In this document: positions 7,619-15,470 of the stretch, in pieces
Layout: each line of letters opens with the position of its first letter
Position numbering within the stretch: the first letter of the stretch is position 1
NCBI GenBank assembly: GCA_003133425.1
Contig: PKXI01000246.1
Span: 1 to 21,646 of the forward strand
Source: Acidobacteriaceae bacterium
Lineage (GTDB): Bacteria; Acidobacteriota; Terriglobia; Terriglobales; Acidobacteriaceae
Direction: 5' to 3'
Length of the DNA: 21,646 nucleotides
Program-made: the position numbers and the translations under genes
The notes under the pieces: model-generated
The model's database searches: none
The model's input: the letters and a program-made list of their open reading frames with translations, nothing else
What the model was told of the DNA's origin: nothing

Positions 7619-8083
7619 ATGCGCATCGGCATCATCAGCGACACCCACGGCCTTCTCCGCCCCGAGGTCCTCCCCGCACTCAAGGGCGTAGAACGCATCC
7701 TGCACCTCGGCGACGTAGGCAAACCCTCCATCTTGAAAGTCCTCGAGAAAATCGCCCCCGTCACCGCGGTCCGCGGCAACGTAGATCGCGAAGGCCCTTG
7801 CAGTAAGCTCCCCGAAACCGAAGTAGCCCTCATCGAAGGCCGCTACATCTACATGCTTCACGACCTCAAGACGCTGCATCTTGACCCCGCAGCAGGCAAG
7901 TTCGCCGCCGTCCTCCACGGCCACACGCACGTGCCCGACTACTTCACAAAAAAAGGAGTGCTCTACTTCAATCCCGGCTCATGCGGCCCCCGCCGGTTTG
8001 AACTGCCGGTGACAGTCGGCCTGCTCACCATCGGCGCAGACGGCAAGCTTGAAGCGAAGATCGTTCCGCTCAACCCGGCTTGA
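7619..8083 (+). CDS. YfcE/MJ0936-type metallophosphoesterase
   Basis: A compact 154-aa calcineurin-like phosphoesterase that uses two metal ions to hydrolyse phosphodiesters in the cytoplasm. The metal-binding motifs occur in order: DTH (D8, H10), GD (G31-D32), GNVD (N54), H81, and GHTH (H102, H104). The length is typical of the YfcE/MJ0936 group; the natural substrate is not known. The frame stays open about 190 bases upstream, but homology begins at MRIGIISDTHG. The ATG at 7619 has no ribosome site. A TATTCT box (7607-7612) ends six bases before it, which suggests a leaderless transcript. The stop codon directly abuts the stop of the convergent permease pseudogene. Confidence 0.88.
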   Translation: MRIGIISDTHGLLRPEVLPALKGVERILHLGDVGKPSILKVLEKIAPVTAVRGNVDREGPCSKLPETEVALIEGRYIYMLHDLKTLHLDPAAGKFAAVLHGHTHVPDYFTKKGVLYFNPGSCGPRRFELPVTVGLLTIGADGKLEAKIVPLNPA

Positions 8084-9019
8084 TTACCCCCGCATCCTCG
8101 GATTGATCCACCGATAAACCACATCCGTCAGCAGATTCACCAGCACATACGTCAGCCCAATCGACAGCAGGCACCCCTGCACCAGCGCATAATCGCGGTT
8201 TGATATCGCGCTGACCGTAAGCCGCCCCACTCCCGGCCAACTGAAGATCGTCTCCGTCACAATAGCCCCCGCCAGCAGCGCACCGAACTGTAACCCCACC
8301 ACCGTCACAATCGGCACCAGCGCATTAGGCAGCGCGTGCCGGCACACAACGGCAGTCTCACTCAGTCCCTTGGCCCGCGCCGTGCGAATGTAGTCCTGCC
8401 CCAGCTCTTCAAGCATCGCCGTGCGCACCATGCGCGTAAGAATGGCGGCCAGCGAAGCGCCCATGGCAACCGAAGGAAGAATCAGATAGCGCCAGTCAAT
8501 CGAGTTGGTCCCGCCCGAGTTCGCTCCCGATACCGGAAGCCGGCCGAGACCAATGGAAAAGACCAGGATCAGCACCGGCCCTGCGCAATTCCAGGAACGG
8601 AGAGCCCGAAGAGCGAAACCACTGAGAGCAGTTGATCGAGCCAGCGCCCGCGCTGCACCAATGCCAGAATCCCCGCAGGCAGCGCCAGAACCAGCCCGAA
8701 TCCCAATGCCACCAGGGTCAGTGCAAGCGTATAAGGGTACCGCTGCGAGATGAGGGTGGCCAACTGTGTCATGCAGCCGGATCGAACTGCCCAGATCGCC
8801 GTGTACCACGCCTGTCCAGTAACGGATGTACTGCGTATGCAAAGGCAGGTCGAGCCCATATTAATGCCGCAGAGCGCCTATATCCGCTGGCGTTGCACCC
8901 TCTCCGAGCATCGCCAGAACGGGGTCGCCGGGAACAAGATGAATCAGTAAGAAAACGAGCGAAACCACCAGCCAGACGACAGGAAGAGTGAGGACGAGGC
9001 GGGTGAGAATCTGCTTCAT
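8084..9019 (-). pseudogene. Broken DppB/OppB-type ABC transporter permease
   Basis: Read across three lesions, this encodes a full-length (about 312-codon) permease of the peptide/nickel ABC importer family. The N-terminus MKQILTRLVLTLP, then HLVPGDPVLAMLGEG, begins at an ATG (9019) and is typical. An in-frame TAA (codon 53, 8861-8863) replaces a residue in the conserved LRH-x-YGLDLPLH stretch. A one-base gain near 8760 moves the frame, and residues matching ATLISQRYPYTLALTL continue in the new frame. A one-base loss near 8578-8582 restores it at GPVLILVFSIGLGRLPVSG. The rest is intact: DWRYLILPSVAMG, the coupling-helix EAA-type motif DYIRTARAKGL, and the end INPRMRG. No second permease, ATPase or solute-binding gene is nearby. 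Read literally, only a 252-aa piece from a TTG codon would be made, with a scrambled middle. Clustered sequencing errors are the alternative, but other long genes here show none. Confidence 0.85.
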
Positions 9020-9462
9020 GGGCTGGGTACAAAGATAAATGAGGGACCAGCCACCCGCTAACTCGCTAACGTGCTATCTGGCGCAGCGGAGGCTGACTTG
9101 ATGCACTCGTCTAACGGCGCCCGGCTCTCCCCTGTCCCCTGCTCACTTTCCACTGCCCACTGTTCACTATCCGCTGTCCTCAAAAGCGCAGAAATACATC
9201 ATATTTGCTGCGTATTTGGCACAATTAGCCCTTGTTTGGCCTTATTTGGTCGCTAAATGGGTAATTCTCGACAACCCTTTGCTCAATTTGGGCTGCTTTT
9301 TAGCAGCCAATTCGTCACTTTGGGCTGCAAGAAAGCTTAACCGCTCAAAGAAATGCAACCACCTGGGCGAACATTTGCCCCCATTTCGTAACCATCTAAG
9401 CGAACATTTAGCGCTTACGGCGCACCACCGGAGCGAACGTTTAACGCCCTCAAAACAACCAC
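9020..9462. other. Intergenic region dominated by degenerate repeats
   Basis: No supported gene lies between the permease pseudogene and ppk2. The stretch contains the remains of an upstream region for the pseudogene (TATCTT-like box near 9032-9037, minus strand), a heptanucleotide repeat (9122-9177) and the start of a hairpin-repeat array (9215 onward). Its second half is visibly richer in A+T than the flanking genes. Confidence 0.6.
9122..9177. repeat. Degenerate heptanucleotide tandem repeat
   Basis: Eight consecutive 7-base units can be read: CGGCTCT, CCCCTGT, CCCCTGC, TCACTTT, CCACTGC, CCACTGT, TCACTAT, CCGCTGT. The consensus is about YCACTGT, with the C at position 4 and T at position 5 kept in every unit. 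It resembles the short tandemly repeated heptamers known from some bacterial intergenic regions, for example in filamentous cyanobacteria. The copies are diverged, so it looks old. Confidence 0.6.
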
Positions 9463-9480
9463 TTAGGCCAACCCTCGCTT
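9215..9480. repeat. Array of short hairpin units with partly 33-bp period
   Basis: Short stems recur along the region: GGC/GCC (9218-9230), GGCC/GGTC (9238-9251), GGGT/ACCC (9259-9277), GGGCTGC/GCAGCC (9290-9308), GGGC/GCCC (9365-9380), TAAGCG/CGCTTA (9397-9417) and GCG/CGC (9433-9447). The best-kept part is a tandem repeat of 33-34 bp starting at 9357, 9390, 9424 and 9457, with core GCGAACATTT followed later by AACCAYC. Stem sequences differ between units while pairing is kept. The last unit runs into the 3' end of ppk2. Function unknown. Confidence 0.5.
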
Positions 9481-10368
9481 GTAGATTTCAGGAATAAAAT
9501 TCTGTTCCTGAATCGGCGGCCGAACGTATTTCGATTTCTCGAGCCTGGGCAGTTTCAGCGGCTCAGGCGTCAGGTCTCGATACGGAATCATCGACAGCAA
9601 GTGGCGAATCACATTGAGACGCGCGCACTCCTTGTTCTCCGCATTCACCACAAACCAGGGCGCTTGCTTGGTATCCGTGATCGCAAACATCTCGTCCTTC
9701 GCGCGCGAATAATCGCCCCAGTGCTTGCGCGATTCCAGATCCATCGGGCTGATCTTCCAACGCTTCGTAGGCTTGTCCATGCGGTCCTGAAAGCGCCGCT
9801 CCTGCTCCGCATCGCTCACCGAGAACCAGTACTTGATCAGGTGAATGCCCGAGCGAATCAACATCCGTTCAAACTCCGGACAGCTCTGCATGAACTCCTG
9901 ATATTGCTGCTCAGTGCAGAAGCCCATCACGCGCTCCACGCCCGCGCGGTTGTACCAGCTGCGATCGAAGAGAACCATCTCGCCGGCCGCCGGAAGATGC
10001 GCCACATAGCGCTGAAAGTACCACTGGGTCTTCTCGCGCTCAGTAGGAGTAGCGAGCGCAACCACGCGGCACACGCGGGGATTCAACGACTCGGTGATGC
10101 GCTTGATCGCGCCTCCCTTGCCCGCCGCGTCGCGGCCCTCAAACAGAACCACGACACGCAAGCCTTCGCTGCGAATCCACTCCTGCATCTTCACAAGCTC
10201 AACCTGCAGCCGTCGAAGTTCACGGTCGTAATCGCAATCCTTGCCTAGATGAAGCGCGCTGCCGTTGTCTGGTTCCAGCCGCGCAGAGACTTGAATGCCG
10301 CTTCCCTCTGCTGGTGCTTTCTGTTCCCGCTTCGTTTCCTGATGCTTCTTCTTGCTCTTGTTCGCCAT
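9463..10368 (-). CDS. ppk2: Polyphosphate kinase 2 (PPK2)
   Basis: A 301-aa cytoplasmic PPK2-family kinase that transfers phosphate between polyphosphate and a nucleotide, usually regenerating ATP or GTP from the diphosphate. The P-loop is FEGRDAAGKGG (76-86, K84) and Walker B is LFDRSWYNRAGVERV (133-147, D135). The conserved stretch TPTEREKTQWYFQRYVAHLP lies between them. A positively charged N-terminus of about 30 aa precedes the domain. The single PPK2 domain and its length fit the class I group, although substrate preference cannot be read with confidence. The frame is open to 10398, but the ATG at 10368 has a strong GGAGGA (about 10375-10380) at correct spacing. The last codons overlap the hairpin-repeat region, so the repeat may have invaded or altered the 3' end. 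Confidence 0.93.
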   Translation of the reverse strand: MANKSKKKHQETKREQKAPAEGSGIQVSARLEPDNGSALHLGKDCDYDRELRRLQVELVKMQEWIRSEGLRVVVLFEGRDAAGKGGAIKRITESLNPRVCRVVALATPTEREKTQWYFQRYVAHLPAAGEMVLFDRSWYNRAGVERVMGFCTEQQYQEFMQSCPEFERMLIRSGIHLIKYWFSVSDAEQERRFQDRMDKPTKRWKISPMDLESRKHWGDYSRAKDEMFAITDTKQAPWFVVNAENKECARLNVIRHLLSMIPYRDLTPEPLKLPRLEKSKYVRPPIQEQNFIPEIYKRGLA

Positions 10369-10515
10369 CTTTCTTCCTCCGGCGATGTTGATCTCCACGC
10401 TCAGTCCCGATTAACCCGCGCCGCCCCCGGAGCAACCGATCCATGTTGACGCCAATCCTCATGTTTATCGGCAGGATTCGAGAGTGCGTTATTTGGCGCG
10501 CACGCTGAGACCGAC

Positions 10516-12558
10516 TCAGCCTGGAATCACGTTGTTCCGCAGAATGTTGTTACGCATCACAACGCCCTGGCTGGGTTCCATCCATGTTTCCTGCGCAATC
10601 CCTGCGCCGCCATTGCCTTCGGCGAGATTGGCTTCGACTGTAACCTGCCGTGACTCCGCAATGCGGACGCCGTCAAGAGCGTTGCGTGCGATCTCGCAAT
10701 CGCGAATCGCAACCTCGCGCCCAAAGCTGACAGCAACACCATTGCCGAACATGCAATCGCACAACCGCGATCCTCTGATGCTCCCCTGTGAAACATGGTC
10801 GAGTTTGAGGTTGTGGTTCTTCCCGATACCAGGCGGCGGCGCACCGCCATTCCCCGAGAAATCGCAATTGACGACATCAAGTTTTTCGACTCCGTAAATG
10901 TAAACGCCAGAGAAAATGCAGTTCCGCACGGTGATGTGCTCGAAGCGAATATTGCGCTGTACGGCCTTGTCTTCTGCGAGAAATAAAATGCCCGCGCGAA
11001 TGGGCCCGTGCTGTGTGCGGCGCCTCTGCACGTCGCCATTGGGGTCTTTCGAAGCTTGGGGCGTTGCCGCGCCTTCAATCACAAAATCGCGCAGCACAAC
11101 ATCGTGCATATCGGCCTCGGCATTGACGATCGCAGCCTCATATTGAGTACTCGCCGGATCGAGAAAAACTTCGCAGTCAATGCCGGTGCCCGCGATGGTA
11201 ACTCCGCTGGGCAGACGCAGCGTTGCAGGCAGCGTGTGCAGGCCAGCGGCGAGACTAACCATGCCTCCGCCGTTTGCCTTCAGCTTATCGAGCGCGTCCT
11301 GAATTGATTGACCAGGCGCGACTGCGATGGAACCTGCAGGCACCGGGGCCGTGGCGCTTTCCTGCGCTCCTGCGAGATGGGCAACTTTTGAAGGCACCGG
11401 CGCCGGTATCAGTTTGCCTGATACCTGCCCGCCACGAAAGAAGGTGAGCACGCCGCGCGAATGCTCTCGCGCCCGCATCGCAGCCTTTTCCGTGAACGGC
11501 AGGTCAATGTGCTTCACGTACTTGTAGTGCTGCAGCACGCCTTCATAAATATCGCTGAAGCGGGCACGCGTGTCCTGTATCGTGCCGTAAGCGTGAACCT
11601 TCTCACCGAGCAGCAGACTGGCGGTGTATTCGTAGCCGAGCGCTAAGCGATTATCGGCCTCAGCGAAAAGGTCGACGCCCTGGTTCCACGCTGTCACACA
11701 GACGCGGGCCAAGTAGCCGAGGCCGAGTTGCACGTGCCCCTGGTCGCGACACGTTTCTTCGCACTGGCCGCTGGGATAGACGTAGCGCGTGATGCCACTG
11801 TTGACCGGGCCCACACGGTAGTGGTTGTAAACCTCGTCCATCAGCTTCCGGTCTACGCAGAAAATACCAATGGCGAGCAACGTGAACATGATCGCTGCGT
11901 CCCAGTTGCCGTTGGCCTCGGGATAGTACATGCGCAGCAGCGGCACATACACCGTAAGCAGCATGCGCTTGAACTGCGCCAGCGATTCGCCCTGCCATGC
12001 CGGATATGTGGCGCGCAAAATTTCTGCTGCATTGCAAAATTCGCCACCAGTCCATCCGGCCAGCAACATCGCGTCGTTCTCAAAGAAATCTCCCAGCATG
12101 CCAGACCACGCGTCGAATATCTCGATCGCCTTGCGCGCATAGGCCTCGTTGCCCGTGACGTACCACTGAATCACATGTGCGTCGGCAGCAGCAGCGCTCG
12201 CCGAGAGTTCCGCTCCACCCTTTTGTCCCGCGCCGTATGCACCCCGAATAATGTGTGCGAATGGTGTCGGCTTGAAGTCGAGCGAGGAGTTCGGCTCGGC
12301 CTGCAGCCGATCCCATGCGGACTTCCATGGTTCTTCGCCGGCCTTCACTTTGGCCTTCATGAATTCCAGATCCGCGCGCGTCTGTAAGATTCCGGGATGA
12401 ACGATGCTTCGATGAGCAGCATCTCCATTGCCAATTGCAGCGGGCTCCGGATGCTGAACGGCGCCGTCTTTTTGAGTTCCTGGAACCTGCGCCAAACCAG
12501 GCAATGCAGCCGCGGCCAGCCCGGCTCCCGACTGCAAAAGAAATGCTCGTCTCTTCAT
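10516..12558 (-). CDS. Tat-exported alginate-lyase-like protein fused to a beta-helix
   Basis: A 680-aa exported protein that probably acts on an acidic polysaccharide. It starts with a twin-arginine signal, KRRAFLLQSGAGLAAAALPGLA. Residues about 50-380 resemble the alpha/alpha-toroid alginate lyase family: HPGILQTRADLEFMKAKV, NGNWDAAIMFTLLAIGIF (216-233), YPSGQCEETCRDQGHVQLGLG (split, about 261-281) and AWNQGVDLF. From about 410 a right-handed beta-helix of the pectate-lyase/NosD type begins (APGQSIQDALDKLKANGG, SGVTIAGTG). It continues through repeated turns such as NIRFEHITVRNC, SRQVTVEANLAEGNGGAGIA and VMRNNILRNN. The two parts are joined by an alanine/proline linker (about 384-410). A TATACT -10 box (minus strand, 12652-12657) lies about 95 bases upstream. 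No sugar transporter or other lyase is adjacent. Substrate is inferred from family only. Confidence 0.8.
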   Translation of the reverse strand: MKRRAFLLQSGAGLAAAALPGLAQVPGTQKDGAVQHPEPAAIGNGDAAHRSIVHPGILQTRADLEFMKAKVKAGEEPWKSAWDRLQAEPNSSLDFKPTPFAHIIRGAYGAGQKGGAELSASAAAADAHVIQWYVTGNEAYARKAIEIFDAWSGMLGDFFENDAMLLAGWTGGEFCNAAEILRATYPAWQGESLAQFKRMLLTVYVPLLRMYYPEANGNWDAAIMFTLLAIGIFCVDRKLMDEVYNHYRVGPVNSGITRYVYPSGQCEETCRDQGHVQLGLGYLARVCVTAWNQGVDLFAEADNRLALGYEYTASLLLGEKVHAYGTIQDTRARFSDIYEGVLQHYKYVKHIDLPFTEKAAMRAREHSRGVLTFFRGGQVSGKLIPAPVPSKVAHLAGAQESATAPVPAGSIAVAPGQSIQDALDKLKANGGGMVSLAAGLHTLPATLRLPSGVTIAGTGIDCEVFLDPASTQYEAAIVNAEADMHDVVLRDFVIEGAATPQASKDPNGDVQRRRTQHGPIRAGILFLAEDKAVQRNIRFEHITVRNCIFSGVYIYGVEKLDVVNCDFSGNGGAPPPGIGKNHNLKLDHVSQGSIRGSRLCDCMFGNGVAVSFGREVAIRDCEIARNALDGVRIAESRQVTVEANLAEGNGGAGIAQETWMEPSQGVVMRNNILRNNVIPG

Positions 12559-12693
12559 ATACCTGTTCTCTCTCTTGGCCGTGTTTAAGTGAACCTATAG
12601 CTGCTCTGTTCAGCAGGAGCGACCTTTGATGTCGTCTATTCGGCCCGCGCCAGTATACGCCGGGTGCGCATGAACCGAGCGCTTTGGCGAAGG

Positions 12694-14121
12694 TTACGGG
12701 AGAAATGGAAATCTGTCGCTGCTTGCAGCCTGTTCGTCCAACGGCTCGACGCGGATTTTGGCGATGCGGCGGTTTTCCATCTCTACGACGGTCAAGCGGC
12801 GCCCGTCATAGACGATCGATTCGCCCGGCTGGGGAATGTGGGCGAGGCGCACCAGCAGAAATCCGGCTAGAGTTTCAACGCCGCCGTCGCGCGGCAGGCT
12901 CCATTGCATCTGCGTTTCCAGGTCACGCAGGTTCACGCCTCCGTCCATCAGCAGAGCGCCCGACGCAGTCGTGAGAACCGGAACGGCCGGCGAGTCGAAC
13001 TCGTCGTCGAGTTCACCAGTGAGTTGCTCAATGGCGTCCTCGGCCGTGACCAGGCCCACCACAGATCCATATTCGTCCACGACGACAGCCATGTGGCGGC
13101 GGCGCTGCTGGAAGTCGCGAATCAGGTCGAGAACCGATTTGGTTTCCGGAACCATCAGCACGTCGCGCATGACCTGGCGAACACGGAGTTCTACAAACGG
13201 CGTGGTCAAGCGCGCGACCGGGTTTGATGATTCCCAGATCTCGAGCTGCTTCGCCTCAGATTCACTCCGTTCAGGAGTGGAACGGAAGAAGATGAGGCGG
13301 GCAAGGTCGCGTGCATAGAGGACGCCGATGATGTGCTCCGGGCCGCGGGCTTCGTCGTAGACCGGAACACGCGAGCGATGGCGGGCGATAACCTTGGCGC
13401 TGGCTTCCTCAAGCAGCATGTTTGAAGGCAACGAGAAGATTTTCTGGCGCGGGGTCATGATTTCGCGGATAGACACGTCATCGAGTTCGAGCGCGCGGTG
13501 GACGAGAGTCTCCTGGAATTCGGGCAGCAGGCCCATGCGGCGTGCGGCGGTAGCGATGAGCTTGAGTTCATCAGAAGAGTGGACCGCTGCGCGCTCCGTG
13601 AGCGGAACGTCGAAGCCGCGCAGCACAGCCGCAGCAGACACCTTGAGCAGGCGGACCGCTGGTCGCGCCAGGGCCATGAAAACCAGCATTGGCGGGGCCA
13701 CAGCCACAGCCAGGGCCTCGGCACGGCGCAGCGCGAGGGACTTGGGCACCAGCTCGCCAACGACGACATGGAAGTAGGTGATGAGCGCAAAGCCGAGAGT
13801 GACGGCAGCGATCTGGGCGTAGAGGTTGGCGTGAGGTAGCCTGCCAAACCAGCCCATGAGAATCGAGGCGGCGAGTGGTTCGCCGAGCCAACCAAGAGCC
13901 AACGAGCAAAGGGTCACGCCAAGTTGGACGGCGGGGAGCAGTTCGTCAAGACCTCGCTGCAGACGGCGGACGGCGCGGGCTCCGGCGACACGGGCAGCGA
14001 GCATTTGCTCGATGCGCGTCTCACGAATGGAAACCAGCGCGAACTCGGCAGCCACAAAAAAGGCGTTGGCCAGGATGAGCATGGCCACGGCGACAAATTT
14101 GAGCAGCGAAAGCCCTTGCAT
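12694..14121 (-). CDS. CNNM/CorC-family membrane protein (DUF21-CBS-CorC_HlyC)
   Basis: A 475-aa inner-membrane protein of the family often annotated 'hemolysin'. Members are linked to Mg/Co export or magnesium homeostasis, and there is no toxin here. Domain order: a DUF21 transmembrane domain (about 1-190) with NAFFVAAEFALVSIRETRIEQ, SLALGWLGEP and HVVVGELVPKSLALRRAE. A CBS pair follows (about 215-350) with IMTPRQKIFSLP, HIIGVLYARDL, VRQVMRDVLMVPE and HMAVVVDEYGSVVGLVTAEDAIEQLTGE (split across two strands and a helix). The end is a CorC_HlyC domain (about 380-465). The CBS pair probably senses adenine nucleotides. The ATG has no ribosome site, and TATTCT lies nine bases upstream (minus strand, 14131-14136), suggesting a very short leader. 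It is divergent from the TGSGS-repeat protein gene. Confidence 0.9.
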   Translation of the reverse strand: MQGLSLLKFVAVAMLILANAFFVAAEFALVSIRETRIEQMLAARVAGARAVRRLQRGLDELLPAVQLGVTLCSLALGWLGEPLAASILMGWFGRLPHANLYAQIAAVTLGFALITYFHVVVGELVPKSLALRRAEALAVAVAPPMLVFMALARPAVRLLKVSAAAVLRGFDVPLTERAAVHSSDELKLIATAARRMGLLPEFQETLVHRALELDDVSIREIMTPRQKIFSLPSNMLLEEASAKVIARHRSRVPVYDEARGPEHIIGVLYARDLARLIFFRSTPERSESEAKQLEIWESSNPVARLTTPFVELRVRQVMRDVLMVPETKSVLDLIRDFQQRRRHMAVVVDEYGSVVGLVTAEDAIEQLTGELDDEFDSPAVPVLTTASGALLMDGGVNLRDLETQMQWSLPRDGGVETLAGFLLVRLAHIPQPGESIVYDGRRLTVVEMENRRIAKIRVEPLDEQAASSDRFPFLP

Positions 14122-14490
14122 CTGGGTGTGAGAATAGCACCGGACAGGCGACAGCTATCAGTCGGCCGTTCACAATCCCCAGTTCTGAGTTCTCGATTTT
14201 CGACTATTGATAGGCCGCAGGGAGAAAATTTGGAACGGCAAAAGGTCGGATAGCGTACTGGTTTGAAGGCGGTCCATCTCCATGCCCAGGCTTTGTTTGT
14301 CCGTAGACGCACAGCGGTGTTCGGAAGCGGACATGGAGAGGTCACTCGAATATTGTGCGCTGTGTCGAACCTGCTCAAACCATTGGGTTTGTCGTTCGAG
14401 CCCGTTTGGCAATCGGGATGCTGACTGTATTGCGGGAATGGCTGTCTATTGTTCACCGTCCCCCTGGTCTGTTAGGAAGTGAGGAAAGAA
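14122..14490. other. Divergent intergenic region, no gene supported
   Basis: About 370 bases separate the CNNM gene (-) and the TGSGS-repeat protein gene (+). Short open frames exist but lack credible starts or protein-like composition. The region must contain promoters for both genes. I can point only to TATTCT at 14131-14136 (minus strand) for the CNNM gene and see no clear -35/-10 pair for the rightward gene. Confidence 0.55.
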
Positions 14491-15339
14491 ATGAAGAATC
14501 TTCTTGCGGAAACTGCGGTCCTCATCGGAGCGGCTGCGCTGACGCTGGCGGCTGTTCCGGCGCTGGGCGCTGAGGCTACCTTCGAGCGAAACCTGACGTT
14601 GAAAGGCAGAGCCGAGCTGACGGTTGCCACGGGCTCCGGAAGCATCCACCTGACGCACGGCACCGGCAATCAAATCCATATCTTTGGACGGGTGCGGTCC
14701 AGTTGGGGCGCAAACGATGAACAGGTCAAGCAGATCGCGGCCAATCCGCCCATCGAGCAGACGGGAAACATCGTGCGCATCGGCGCTCGACACGAGAATC
14801 TGCACAACATCAGCATCGACTACGAAATTGAGGCCCCGGTGGATTCCTATCTGAACGCGGCCTCGGGCTCCGGCGAGGTGACCGACGACGGCGTCGGTGA
14901 AAACACCAAGCTGAGCACCGGTTCGGGCAGTATTCACGCGACCGGACTGCACGGCAGCTTCTCAGTGGATACTGGCTCGGGCAACATCTACGCCGAGCAA
15001 ATCGGTGATGGAGACGTGAAGGCCGAAACAGGCTCGGGCTCGATCGAGCTGCGCAACCTGCACGGCGGATTGCACGCCGAGACCGGCTCAGGTTCGATCA
15101 AGGCAGGTGGAACGCCGGCCGCTGCCTGGAAGCTTGAGACCGGCTCAGGCAGCGTCGAAGTCTGGCCCGGCGACGCCGGGTTGACGCTTGATGCCGAGAC
15201 CGGCTCAGGCAGCGTTCATACTGACCGGGAGATGACGACGCAGGGAACCTCCAACCGGCATCACGTTACCGGCAAGATCAATGGTGGCGGACCAACGGTG
15301 AGGATTGAGACCGGCTCGGGCAGCATTCGGGTGCATTGA
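14491..15339 (+). CDS. Secreted DUF4097-type TGSGS-repeat protein
   Basis: A 282-aa exported protein with a signal peptide (about 1-26, ending in ALGAEA) and a body made of beta-strand repeats. The motif [TA][GS]GSG[SNE]-[IV]-x-[LATV] occurs nine times, at roughly 15-35-residue spacing: TGSGSIHL, SGSGEVT, TGSGSIHA, TGSGNIYA, TGSGSIEL, TGSGSIKA, TGSGSVEV, TGSGSVHT, TGSGSIRV. This pattern matches DUF4097/adhesin-like beta-helical proteins of the envelope, whose function is not established. The repeat is also visible in DNA (GAGACCGGCTCAGGCAGCGT and close variants), which suggests internal duplication or gene conversion. The frame opens at a GTG (14479), but the ATG at 14491 is preceded by GAGGAAAG. 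A hairpin terminator follows the stop. Confidence 0.85.
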   Translation: MKNLLAETAVLIGAAALTLAAVPALGAEATFERNLTLKGRAELTVATGSGSIHLTHGTGNQIHIFGRVRSSWGANDEQVKQIAANPPIEQTGNIVRIGARHENLHNISIDYEIEAPVDSYLNAASGSGEVTDDGVGENTKLSTGSGSIHATGLHGSFSVDTGSGNIYAEQIGDGDVKAETGSGSIELRNLHGGLHAETGSGSIKAGGTPAAAWKLETGSGSVEVWPGDAGLTLDAETGSGSVHTDREMTTQGTSNRHHVTGKINGGGPTVRIETGSGSIRVH

Positions 15340-15402
15340 AATCGGCTGTCACTTCAAAGTTTCTTGACCTGCTGAAACCAGCGCAGCTCTCAGACGTTTT
15401 TT

Positions 15403-15450
15403 AGGCGAGGCTCGAAAGGCTCCTTGGGAGGGCCTCGCCTGATTCTTTTT
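15403..15450 (+). terminator. Rho-independent terminator of the TGSGS-repeat gene
   Basis: Perfect nine-base arms AGGCGAGGC (15403-15411) and GCCTCGCCT (15432-15440) enclose a 20-base loop and are followed by GATTCTTTTT. The orientation fits the upstream + gene, whose stop is about 65 bases before it. The opposite strand has A residues rather than U after the stem, so it would work poorly for the leftward esterase gene. Confidence 0.8.
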
Positions 15451-15470
15451 CCACTCCGCAATTCCCTTCT

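Noticed and set aside
8084..8842. An intact 252-aa permease starting at TTG 8842
   Set aside because: Its middle is not permease-like, while the correct sequence lies in another frame. The true N-terminus is found upstream of an in-frame stop, so this is a remnant of a longer gene.
9357..9480. A CRISPR array in the repeated region before ppk2
   Set aside because: The units are directly contiguous and diverged throughout, with no identical repeats separated by unique spacers, and no cas genes are present.
12694..14121. A hemolysin toxin gene
   Set aside because: The DUF21-CBS-CorC_HlyC order marks an ion-transport family. The hemolysin label is historical and nothing toxin-like is seen.
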